Assembly: GCA_009785775.1 (NCBI GenBank)
Contig: WQVR01000051.1
Location: 1-6,585, forward strand
Length of the DNA stretch: 6,585 bases
DNA from: Candidatus Proendomicrobium guianensium
Lineage (GTDB): Bacteria > Elusimicrobiota > Endomicrobiia > Endomicrobiales > Endomicrobiaceae
Direction of reading: 5' to 3'
This document shows positions 1-5,131 of this stretch, one piece after another (position 1 is the first letter of the stretch; each line of letters opens with the position of its first letter). The translations under genes and the position numbers were made by a program. The notes under the pieces are model-generated. The model saw only the letters and a list, made by a program, of their open reading frames with translations, did not search any database and was not told the DNA's origin.

Positions 1-317
1 CCTAAACTTTCGTCGGTATCAGAAAGACCTGTAATAATTATGTTGTTTCTTGGATGATGCGGCGGAGTATAAACATAAGGTATTTGTTCTATAAAGCCGC
101 CGGCGACAAGAGCTTCGGCAATATTAGCGCCGGGAAACCTTCCCTCATTGGTAGCATAGTAAAGCGATATCGCATTGCGAAGCGCGCCGAGATTTCCTTT
201 GGTTACGCCTTCTTGCGCTTTAAGCACAAGCACGCGTCCGCGCGGCACAGCAACAAAAACCACCAAAACAATTATTATTACCGCTACAATAATTTCGCCG
301 ATACTAATTTTTTTCAT
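1..317 (-). CDS. Type IV pilin-like / pseudopilin protein, 3' end beyond the window
   Basis: Reading the minus strand from the ATG at 317 gives 105 residues that run off the left edge, so the C-terminus is missing. The protein starts MKKISIGEIIVAV and has one hydrophobic segment (about residues 9-25) ending in Pro25. It continues as a helix with 'LRNAISLYYATNEGRFP' (46-62), the pattern typical of type IV pilins and type II secretion pseudopilins. Glu8 and Pro25 are spaced exactly like pilin Glu+5 and Pro+22. The residue at -1 would then be Lys3 instead of the Gly needed by prepilin peptidase. An in-frame TAA lies directly before the ATG, so no longer leader is possible. The gene starts 20 bases after pilT, with a weak GGGG ribosome site, and is probably co-transcribed. 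It should sit in the inner membrane or in a pilus-like fibre. The family assignment is good; the exact role (minor pilin or other) is unknown. Confidence 0.8.
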   Translation of the reverse strand, partial: MKKISIGEIIVAVIIIVLVVFVAVPRGRVLVLKAQEGVTKGNLGALRNAISLYYATNEGRFPGANIAEALVAGGFIEQIPYVYTPPHHPRNNIIITGLSDTDESL

Positions 318-337
318 TTATAAGCCCCAATAAATTT

Positions 338-1435
338 TTATTTAACGCCGCGGGCGGTTAGAAGACGGTGAAGCTCTTCCCTGTTCCAGCTGTATTCAAT
401 GCCGGTTCCACGGCTTATTTTGCCCTTGGCAATGTTTTCAGCTATAGATTGGTTCATTGTTTGCATGCCCTGAGTGCTTGAGGTTTGCATGGTAATGTAG
501 AGTTGTTCCGTTTTGGCTTCACGCACAATGGCGCGTATGGCGCCGTTGGCAATCATCACTTCACTTACAAGCACCATACCTTTTCCTGAAATATGCGGCA
601 AAAGCTGTTGCGAAAACACCGCTTGCAGCGTCATAGATAATTGTGAGCGTATCTGCGCTTGTTGATGTGACGGAAAAACGTCTAAAATTCTGTTTACGCT
701 GGAAGCCGCGTCCATAGTATGAAGCGTAGCAAAAACCAAATGCCCTGTTTCGGCAAGAGTTATGGCAGAGGAAATGGTTTCTAAATCTCTCATCTCGCCG
801 ATAAGTATAACGTCGGGGTCTTGCCTTAAAACGTGTTTTAAAGCCCGTGCAAAGTTTTCAGAGTCTGAACCTATTTCACGCTGGTTTACAATGCACTTTT
901 TGTGGTTGTGCACATATTCTATAGGATCTTCAATGGTTATTATATGCCCGTTATGTTTTTCGTTTATGTAGTTTATCATGCTGGCAAGCGTAGTAGACTT
1001 TCCCGAACCCGTAGCGCCGGTAACAAGCACAAGCCCTTGCGGTTTGTCTACTATTTCATAAACCACCTTAGGAAGGTTTAACTCTTCAAAAGTCCACACT
1101 TTTGAAGGGATAAGCCTGAGCGCTGCGGCAACGGAGCCGCGCTGGCGGTAAACATTCATTCTTATGCGCCCTACATCGCGAAGCCCGAAAGACATGTCAA
1201 GTTCGTTCGTTTCTTCAAAACGGGCTATCTGGGTGGGGTTTAAAACCTGATATGCTAAATCTTTTGTTTTTTCAGGCGTTAAAATTTCCTGACCTTCAAA
1301 CGGAATCATTTTTGTGTCAAGTCTAAGCATAGGCGATGCGCCAACGGTAAGGTGCAAGTCGGAAGCGTGCTTGCCCGCCATTACTTTAACCATTTCCAGA
1401 AGTGTCATTTCACGCTGGGCTTCTTGAGATGTCAT
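338..1435 (-). CDS. pilT: Type IV pilus retraction ATPase PilT
   Basis: This 365-residue protein is a hexameric PilT/PilU-type ATPase of the secretion ATPase superfamily, acting at the cytoplasmic base of the pilus to power retraction and twitching. An N-terminal PAS-like domain with 'ASDLHL' (24-29) is followed by a RecA-like domain. Visible motifs are Walker A GATGSGKST (140-148), Asp box TIEDPIEY (167-174), Walker B DPDVILIGEMRD (206-217) and His box GHLVFATLHT (231-240). The C-terminal PilT signature AIRNLIRE appears as AIRAIVRE (299-306), and 'GMQTMNQS' (323-330) follows. GEMRD and the AIR..RE motif favour PilT over PilB. Length is normal. The start lies one base after the coaD stop, with AGGAG 13 bases upstream, which implies translational coupling. 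Met10 (at 1408) is an alternative start giving a more standard N-terminus, but it has no better ribosome site. PilT versus a PilU-like paralogue cannot be settled here. Confidence 0.95.
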   Translation of the reverse strand: MTSQEAQREMTLLEMVKVMAGKHASDLHLTVGASPMLRLDTKMIPFEGQEILTPEKTKDLAYQVLNPTQIARFEETNELDMSFGLRDVGRIRMNVYRQRGSVAAALRLIPSKVWTFEELNLPKVVYEIVDKPQGLVLVTGATGSGKSTTLASMINYINEKHNGHIITIEDPIEYVHNHKKCIVNQREIGSDSENFARALKHVLRQDPDVILIGEMRDLETISSAITLAETGHLVFATLHTMDAASSVNRILDVFPSHQQAQIRSQLSMTLQAVFSQQLLPHISGKGMVLVSEVMIANGAIRAIVREAKTEQLYITMQTSSTQGMQTMNQSIAENIAKGKISRGTGIEYSWNREELHRLLTARGVK

Positions 1436-1436
1436 A

Positions 1437-1934
1437 TTATTTTAAGCGCTCCTTTAAATTTTTAAGTTTTTTGTAAACGCAAGGCGGCACAAGCGTTTTT
1501 ATAGGCCCGCCAAGGCCTGCTATTTCTTTTACCATGCTTGAAGAAAGGAACGTATAGGCTTGGTCTGATATTAAAAACACAGTTTCAACTTTTTTATTTA
1601 GCTTGCGGTTCATTAAAGCCATTTGAAATTCATATTCAAAATCGCTTAATGCCCTAAGCCCCCTTATAATGGTAAAGCAATTTATTTTGTTTAAATAGTC
1701 TACCAAAAGCCCCGAAAAAACCTGCACTTCCACGTTTTTTAAATGTTTTACGGATTCTTTAAGCAGTTCTACTCTTGTTTTTAAATCGAACAAATGATTT
1801 TTAACGGTGTTTTCGTCAACAACGGCAACTATTACTTTACCCATGGTTTTAGAAGAGCGGGTTATAATATCTATATGTCCGTTTGTTACAGGGTCAAAAG
1901 TTCCGGGGTAAACAGCGGCGGCAATGTTTTTCAT
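1437..1934 (-). CDS. coaD: Phosphopantetheine adenylyltransferase (PPAT)
   Basis: CoaD catalyses the penultimate step of coenzyme A synthesis, transferring AMP from ATP to 4'-phosphopantetheine to give dephospho-CoA, in the cytoplasm. The 165-residue product shows the nucleotidyltransferase signature: 'YPGTFDPVTNGH' (9-20, with the T/HxGH motif as TNGH), RGLR (91-94), and 'FLSSSMVKE' (129-137), the family's ISSTxVKE-type nucleotide-binding loop. Length matches the family (about 160). An in-frame GTG at 2036 would add 34 residues unlike any CoaD N-terminus, and this stretch contains a good promoter. I therefore place the start at the ATG at 1934, which gives the standard 'MKNIA..YPGTFDPVTNGH' beginning. 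The ribosome site is weak (GGA, 8 bases upstream). It is the first gene of a probable coaD-pilT-pilin transcript and has pilT one base downstream. Confidence 0.95.
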   Translation of the reverse strand: MKNIAAAVYPGTFDPVTNGHIDIITRSSKTMGKVIVAVVDENTVKNHLFDLKTRVELLKESVKHLKNVEVQVFSGLLVDYLNKINCFTIIRGLRALSDFEYEFQMALMNRKLNKKVETVFLISDQAYTFLSSSMVKEIAGLGGPIKTLVPPCVYKKLKNLKERLK

Positions 1935-1964
1935 ATCAGCATTCCATATACTTGTGTTTCGTAT

Positions 1965-1993
1965 TTTATATAAAATTTCAATCTTTTTTTCAA
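1965..1993 (-). promoter_or_regulatory. Sigma70-type promoter for coaD-pilT-pilin
   Basis: On the minus strand TTGAAA (1993-1988) is followed by 17 bases and then TATAAA (1970-1965). Each box matches the consensus at 5 of 6 positions with optimal spacing. Transcription would begin near 1958, leaving about 24 bases of leader before the coaD ATG at 1934. It lies inside the longer in-frame reading region and so supports the shorter coaD start. Predicted from sequence only. Confidence 0.6.
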
Positions 1994-2026
1994 TTATTGC
2001 TTTATCTTTTTCGCTTATACTTTGTT

Positions 2027-2079
2027 GCGTGCCCACTCACATACGGCGCTTCGCTCCAAAGTATGCTTCACAGACACGC
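2027..2079 (-). repeat. Nested inverted repeats in the serS-coaD spacer
   Basis: On the minus strand, the outer arms GCGTGTC (2079-2073) and GGCACGC (2033-2027) pair with one G-T. The inner arms CATAC (2065-2061) and GTATG (2044-2040) pair perfectly. Between them GGAGC-GAA-GCGCC (2057-2045) forms a hairpin with one mismatch. The core contains GCGAAGC, a heptamer known to form an unusually stable DNA mini-hairpin. No T-run follows, so this is not an ordinary terminator. It overlaps the repeat at 2061-2105 and may be part of that element. Confidence 0.5.
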
Positions 2080-2105
2080 GCCTGGTCTAACCGAAAAACC
2101 CTTCG
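2061..2105 (-). repeat. Intergenic repeat, copy A
   Basis: Read on the minus strand from 2105, this 45-base stretch begins CGAAGGGTTTTT and includes GCGCGTGTC. It aligns without gaps to plus-strand 5132-5176 at 28 of 45 positions, with shared blocks CGAAGG, TTTT, GCGCG and GTC. It begins 20 bases after the serS stop. Two related copies, each beside a gene 3' end, suggest a dispersed intergenic element. Full length and copy number cannot be judged here. Confidence 0.45.
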
Positions 2106-2124
2106 CAAAATATTATTGCAAAAA

Positions 2125-3402
2125 TCAACTATTTGACTCGATAATATCAAAACCCGTGTACTTGCGCAAAACTTCGGGAATTATCACGGCGCCATCGGCA
2201 GTTTGGAAGTTTTCAAGTATTGCCGCAAAAGTTCTGCCTACCGCCACGCCCGAACCGTTTAAAGTATGTAAGAGGGCGCGCTTTTTAGTTTCTTGAGATT
2301 TATATTTAATATTCATACGGCGAGATTGAAAATCTGTAAAATTAGAACAGGAAGATATTTCACGGTAAACGCCTTCAGACGCCATATACACTTCAATATC
2401 GTAAGTTTTTGCGGCGCCAAAGCCTATATCGCCGGTGCATAAAGCCATTACCCTGTAAGCAAGACCAAGCCCGTCAAGCACCGCGCAGGCATTTTGCGTA
2501 AGGGCTTCAAGTTCTGCGTTGGAATTTTGAGGATTTGCAAATTTTACAAGTTCTACCTTATTAAACTGATGGTTGCGTATTAAACCTTTTGTGTCTTTGC
2601 CGTAAGAACCCGCCTCGCGGCGAAAACACGCCGAATACGAAACGTAGCTTACGGGAAGTGCGCTTTCTTCTAAAACACCGTCTCTGAAAATATTAGTTAC
2701 GGAAACCTCTGCGGTGGGTATAAGGTAAAGGTCGTCTACGGCGCATTTAAACGCGTCTTCCGAAAATTTCGGGAGCTGACCTGTGCCCGTCATAGATTTA
2801 GCGCTTACAAGATAGGGCGCCATTACTTCTTCATAACCTGCTTGTTTGTGTGTGTCTATAAAATAACTTATTATCGCGCGCTCTAAAGCGCAACCTTTGC
2901 CTTTTACAACCGAAAAACGCGCGCCCGATATTTTTGCGGCGGCTTCAAAATCAAGTATACCCAGCTTTTCGCCAATTTCCCAGTGAGCAAGCGGCTTAAA
3001 ATTAAGGTTTGGCAGGTTGCCTGCCGTTTTAACCACAACATTTTCGTCGGCACTTTTTCCAAGCGGTACGCTTTCGTCGCAAATATTAGGAATCCTAAGT
3101 AAAAAATCTTCTATTTGGTTTTCAACGCTAAGCAAGTGTTTTTCTTTTTCTTGTATGGTAAGCCTTATAGAGTCCATTTCTTTTAAAAGTTCGTCCGCAG
3201 GCTCCTGTCCGGCTTTTTTAAATTTGCCTATTTCTTCAGAGCCCGTATTACGTTTAAGGCGTAAGCTTTCAGTTTCGGTAATAATTGCGCGGCGCTCTAC
3301 GTCTAAGCCCAAAAGCGGGTCAAAGTTTATATCTTGGCCGCGGTTTTGCATTGCTTTTTTTACGGCGTCTAAATTTTCGCGTATAAGTTTAATGTCTAGC
3401 AT
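2125..3402 (-). CDS. serS: Seryl-tRNA synthetase
   Basis: SerRS charges tRNA-Ser (and tRNA-Sec where present) with serine through a seryl-adenylate, as a cytoplasmic class II homodimer. The 425 residues match the family's usual length. Residues from about 27 to 100 are charged and heptad-like, forming the antiparallel coiled-coil arm that grips the tRNA long variable arm. The catalytic core shows the serine-binding TAE (230-232), motif 2 with FRRE (260-263), 'REISSCSNF' (347-355) and motif 3 'GSGVAVGRTFAAILEN' (383-398) with the invariant Arg390. The start MLDIKLIREN is the standard SerRS beginning. It has GAGGGG directly upstream and its own divergent promoter at 3436-3465. The downstream coaD is 190 bases away and has a separate promoter, so serS may be monocistronic, although no clear terminator is seen after it. 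Confidence 0.97.
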   Translation of the reverse strand: MLDIKLIRENLDAVKKAMQNRGQDINFDPLLGLDVERRAIITETESLRLKRNTGSEEIGKFKKAGQEPADELLKEMDSIRLTIQEKEKHLLSVENQIEDFLLRIPNICDESVPLGKSADENVVVKTAGNLPNLNFKPLAHWEIGEKLGILDFEAAAKISGARFSVVKGKGCALERAIISYFIDTHKQAGYEEVMAPYLVSAKSMTGTGQLPKFSEDAFKCAVDDLYLIPTAEVSVTNIFRDGVLEESALPVSYVSYSACFRREAGSYGKDTKGLIRNHQFNKVELVKFANPQNSNAELEALTQNACAVLDGLGLAYRVMALCTGDIGFGAAKTYDIEVYMASEGVYREISSCSNFTDFQSRRMNIKYKSQETKKRALLHTLNGSGVAVGRTFAAILENFQTADGAVIIPEVLRKYTGFDIIESNS

Positions 3403-3435
3403 TTTCCCCTCAAAAAATCGTAATGGTAAAAAAGT

Positions 3436-3465
3436 ATTATACTATATAAAACGGCAAAAGTTCAA
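3436..3465 (-). promoter_or_regulatory. Promoter for serS
   Basis: On the minus strand TTGAAC (3465-3460) is separated by 18 bases from a perfect TATAAT (3441-3436). Transcription would start near 3429, giving a leader of roughly 27 bases to the ATG at 3402. It faces away from the rplM promoter in the same 146-base spacer. Predicted from sequence. Confidence 0.65.
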
Positions 3466-3481
3466 AGGGTGAAGCAAAAAC

Positions 3482-3509
3482 TTGACTTTAGTAGTATAAA
3501 AATTATACA
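3482..3509 (+). promoter_or_regulatory. Promoter for rplM-rpsI
   Basis: TTGACT (3482-3487) is followed by 16 bases and TATACA (3504-3509); reading the -10 as ATACAA gives 17. Transcription would begin near 3516, leaving a short leader before the rplM ATG at 3549. The -35 boxes of this promoter and the divergent serS promoter are only 16 bases apart, so the two polymerase sites may influence one another. Confidence 0.55.
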
Positions 3510-3512
3510 ATT

Positions 3513-3539
3513 ACCGTTCACATATTTTAACAGGACGGT
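3513..3539 (+). promoter_or_regulatory. Possible stem-loop in the rplM leader
   Basis: ACCGT (3513-3517) and ACGGT (3535-3539) are perfect complements around a 17-base loop, followed by a T-run (3539-3544). The likely ribosome site AGGA (3532-3535) sits in the loop next to the 3' arm, 13 bases before the ATG. L13 leaders in other bacteria carry autoregulatory structures, but this stem is only 5 bp and the promoter estimate puts the transcript start at its edge. Treat as tentative. Confidence 0.2.
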
Positions 3540-3548
3540 TTTTTAGAA

Positions 3549-3980
3549 ATGAAAACTATTAAGACTTACATTGCCAAAACTGAAAACATTACAAGAAAAT
3601 GGCACCTTGTAGACGCTGACAGGCAAGTGCTTGGCAGGCTTGCGGTTAAAGTTGCCGATATTTTAAGGGGCAAAAGCAAGAAAATTTACTCTAACGACGT
3701 AGACTGCGGCGACTTTGTTGTGGTAACAAACGTTAAAGGCCTTGTGCTTACAGGTAAAAAGTTAGAGCAAAAAATGGACTGGACATATTCCGGTTACCCC
3801 GGCGGCCTTAAACTTACGCCTTATTCTAAACTTATGGAAAAAAACCCCGAGCGCGCATTTCGCATAGCCGTTAAAGGTATGCTTCCCGACAATAAACTTG
3901 CCGCCAGACAAATGAGGCGCTTAAGAATTTTTAAAGACGATAAACACACTCACGGCGCGCAATTAGTAAATAACGCATAA
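3549..3980 (+). CDS. rplM: 50S ribosomal protein L13
   Basis: L13 is an early-assembly protein of the large ribosomal subunit that binds 23S rRNA. The 143-residue product has the family length and order: 'WHLVDADRQVLGRLA' (18-32), VDCGDFVVV (51-59), the SGYPGG loop (81-86) and the signature 'KGMLPDNKLAARQMRRL' (109-125), then 'KDDKHTHGAQ' near the end. The start is fixed by the normal N-terminus and by the AGGA ribosome site upstream. It is the first gene of the classic rplM-rpsI pair, with 32 bases between the genes. Expression probably depends on the promoter at 3482-3509, possibly with autoregulation through the leader. Nothing is abnormal in the coding sequence. Confidence 0.98.
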   Translation: MKTIKTYIAKTENITRKWHLVDADRQVLGRLAVKVADILRGKSKKIYSNDVDCGDFVVVTNVKGLVLTGKKLEQKMDWTYSGYPGGLKLTPYSKLMEKNPERAFRIAVKGMLPDNKLAARQMRRLRIFKDDKHTHGAQLVNNA

Positions 3981-4012
3981 TAACGTAATCAGACACAGGA
4001 GATAAGCAAGCA

Positions 4013-4408
4013 ATGAACAACGTAACATACTTAGGAACAGGCCGCAGAAAAAACGCGATAGCGCGTGTGAGAACCTCTAAGGGCTCCGGGAAAATTGTAA
4101 TTAATGACAAATCTTTAGACGACTTTTTCGGCGGGCTTGAAAGGCACAAAATTACCGTTATGAAGCCGTTCTCCCTGTGGAGCAGTTTTAAAGGTTACGA
4201 CTTTTACGTTAATGTTACAGGCGGCGGCGTAAGCGGCCAAGCCGGCGCAATAAGCCACAGCCTTGCGCGTACAATATTAGAATTAGACGCTACTGCACGT
4301 GAAGTGTTAAAAAAAGAAGGACTGCTTACAAGAGATTCAAGAATGGTAGAGCGCAAAAAACCGGGACGCCCGAAAGCAAGAAAGCGTTTCCAGTTTTCAA
4401 AACGTTAA
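4013..4408 (+). CDS. rpsI: 30S ribosomal protein S9
   Basis: S9 sits on the head of the small ribosomal subunit; in the family its basic C-terminal tail reaches the P-site tRNA anticodon stem-loop. The 131 residues contain the N-terminal 'TGRRKNAIARV' (9-19), the signature 'GGGVSGQAGAISHSLAR' (70-86), and the Arg/Lys-rich tail from residue 115 to the end, finishing in FSKR. Length is normal. AGGAGA (3997-4002) lies 10 bases before the ATG. It follows rplM in the same operon, and a strong terminator begins 20 bases after its stop, so the transcript carries just these two genes. Confidence 0.98.
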   Translation: MNNVTYLGTGRRKNAIARVRTSKGSGKIVINDKSLDDFFGGLERHKITVMKPFSLWSSFKGYDFYVNVTGGGVSGQAGAISHSLARTILELDATAREVLKKEGLLTRDSRMVERKKPGRPKARKRFQFSKR

Positions 4409-4427
4409 TATATTTTTGCAGTTTTCT

Positions 4428-4464
4428 AAAGCCGCTTGATAATAATTATCAAGTGGCTTTTTTT
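4428..4464 (+). terminator. Rho-independent terminator of rplM-rpsI
   Basis: Arms AAAGCCGCTTGATAA (4428-4442) and TTATCAAGTGGCTTT (4446-4460) form a 15-bp stem with a single G-U pair and a TAA loop, followed by a T-run to 4464. It begins 20 bases after the rpsI stop. The A-run at the left foot is short, so it mainly serves the plus strand. Confidence 0.92.
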
Positions 4465-4517
4465 ATTTTTATGCCTGCGTAAATTTTCACACTTTTTTCA
4501 CATCACTAAAAAACTAC

Positions 4518-4546
4518 TTGACAAATGAATGTACATCGTGTACGAT
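4518..4546 (+). promoter_or_regulatory. Promoter of the H1-like gene
   Basis: A perfect -35 TTGACA (4518-4523) is followed by exactly 17 bases and TACGAT (4541-4546), 4 of 6 to the -10 consensus. Transcription would begin near 4553, giving a leader of about 124 bases before the ATG at 4677. The rest of the 4465-4676 spacer holds the palindromes, leader hairpin and ribosome site listed separately; I see no gene in it. Confidence 0.65.
4531..4546. promoter_or_regulatory. Overlapping palindromes on the -10 box, operator candidate
   Basis: GTACA-TCG-TGTAC (4531-4543) and ATCGT-GT-ACGAT (4535-4546) are two overlapping perfect inverted repeats. The second ends exactly at the -10 hexamer. A dimeric repressor bound here would block polymerase. 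The regulator is not in the window, and I do not recognise the site as a known operator. Confidence 0.4.
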
Positions 4547-4560
4547 ATCAGCATAGTACA

Positions 4561-4588
4561 ACAATATAGACTATCTAAAATATATTGT
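4561..4588 (+). promoter_or_regulatory. Leader hairpin near the 5' end of the H1-like transcript
   Basis: ACAATATA (4561-4568) and TATATTGT (4581-4588) are perfect 8-base complements with a 12-base loop. They begin roughly 8 bases after the predicted transcription start. The stem is AT-rich and no T-run follows, so it is not a terminator. It could stabilise the message at its 5' end, or be a second binding site in DNA. Confidence 0.35.
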
Positions 4589-4660
4589 AGTTTGTTGACT
4601 TAAAAAAACAGAGCAACTATTGCCTTTTAAAATAGAAGCATGCAGATTTTCAAATACCCT

Positions 4661-4668
4661 AAGGAGGT
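4661..4668 (+). promoter_or_regulatory. Perfect Shine-Dalgarno site
   Basis: AAGGAGGT is a full match to the 16S rRNA anti-Shine-Dalgarno, with the ideal 8 bases before the ATG at 4677. The other genes here have weaker or less well spaced sites. This suggests that the small basic protein is made in large amounts. Confidence 0.85.
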
Positions 4669-4676
4669 ATTAAAAA

Positions 4677-5057
4677 ATGGCAGAAAAAGTACAAAAAGTT
4701 GGCGTGAAAAGAGAAAGCGGTTATCTTTATTTTATTGACAAGCAAGGCGACATTTCCAGAGCCTTAATGGCTCGCGGCGGCAAGAAAGGCGGCAAAGCAA
4801 CTAAAGTTGCCAAAGTTGGCGTGAAAAAAGAAAGCGGTTACCTTTACTTCATCGACAAAAACGGCGACGTCTCAAGAGCGGTAATGTCTAGAGGCGGCAG
4901 CAAAAGAAAGAAAAAAGCCGTAAAAAAAGTAGCCAAGAAAAAGGTTGCTAAAAAAGCTGTAAAAAAAGCTCCTGCAAAAAAAGTTGCTAAAAAAGCCGTT
5001 AAAAAGGCTCCTGCAAAAAAAGTTGTAAAGAAAGCAGTTAAAAAGAAAAAGAAATAA
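4677..5057 (+). CDS. Histone H1-like basic protein with two N-terminal repeat modules
   Basis: The 126-residue product is extremely basic. Residues 5-35 and 44-74 are tandem copies (25 of 31 identical) of a module with the core GYLYFIDKxGDxSRAxMxRGG. From residue 75 on, only Lys, Arg, Ala, Val, Pro and Ser occur, including a 13-residue repeat (KKVAKKAVKKAPA) from 88 on. The tail resembles eukaryotic H1 C-termini and bacterial H1-like proteins (Hc1/Hc2, AlgP), which bind DNA without sequence specificity. The module has alternating aromatic and charged residues that suggest a small beta-hairpin fold, but I cannot name its domain. There is no signal peptide or membrane segment. It is a single-gene unit with its own promoter, a perfect ribosome site and a terminator. 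A nucleoid-associated role is inferred from the tail; RNA or ribosome binding is equally open. Confidence 0.85.
   Translation: MAEKVQKVGVKRESGYLYFIDKQGDISRALMARGGKKGGKATKVAKVGVKKESGYLYFIDKNGDVSRAVMSRGGSKRKKKAVKKVAKKKVAKKAVKKAPAKKVAKKAVKKAPAKKVVKKAVKKKKK
4695..4928 (+). repeat. Tandem 117-base coding duplication
   Basis: Two 117-base units (4695-4811 and 4812-4928) encode the duplicated module of the H1-like protein. Similarity is strongest over the first half. Many differences are silent third-position changes, and the amino acid changes are conservative (R/K, Q/N, I/V, L/V, A/S). This suggests an old duplication kept under protein-level selection. Confidence 0.8.
4938..5045 (+). repeat. 39-base repeats encoding the Lys/Ala/Pro tail
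   Basis: The tail is built from a 13-codon unit encoding KKVAKKAVKKAPA, present at residues 88-100, 101-113 and, partially, 114-123. Runs of seven A occur within it (4961-4967, 4976-4982, 5015-5021). Tail length in such proteins often varies between strains through repeat gain or loss. Confidence 0.75.
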
Positions 5058-5069
5058 GTTCGTTCAGAT

Positions 5070-5108
5070 AAAAAAAACGCTAAGGGTTTAAGCCTTTAGC
5101 GTTTTTTT
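5070..5108. terminator. Bidirectional terminator between the H1-like gene and argS
   Basis: CGCTAAGGG (5078-5086) and CCTTTAGCG (5093-5101) form a 9-bp stem with one G-U and a 6-base loop. It is flanked by an A-run (5070-5077) and a T-run (5102-5108). The symmetry lets it end plus-strand transcripts of the H1-like gene and minus-strand transcripts of argS, which converge here. Confidence 0.9.
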
Positions 5109-5131
5109 ATTTTTTATAGAAACTATATTTA

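Noticed and set aside
54..323. Open frame of 89 codons on the plus strand
   Set aside because: It is antisense to the pilin-like gene, whose product has a clear hydrophobic pilin N-terminus; the plus-strand peptide has no recognisable features or ribosome site.
2105..2124. Terminator directly after serS
   Set aside because: The only pairing, GCAA with TTGC around an AT-rich loop, is 4 bp, and no proper T-run follows.
1883..2296. Plus-strand open frames across coaD, the spacer and serS
   Set aside because: They run antisense to two certain genes and across a promoter and repeat; the predicted proteins look like random sequence.
3017..3472. Plus-strand 151-codon frame opposite the serS coiled-coil region
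   Set aside because: It is the reverse shadow of a lysine/glutamate-rich coding stretch, and it runs over the serS promoter.
4595..4623. Second promoter for the H1-like gene (TTGACT, 17 bases, TATTGC)
   Set aside because: The -10 box matches only 3 of 6 consensus positions; the upstream promoter is much better.
4938..5045. CRISPR-like array
   Set aside because: The 39-base periodicity has no spacers; it is an in-frame coding repeat of a lysine-rich tail.
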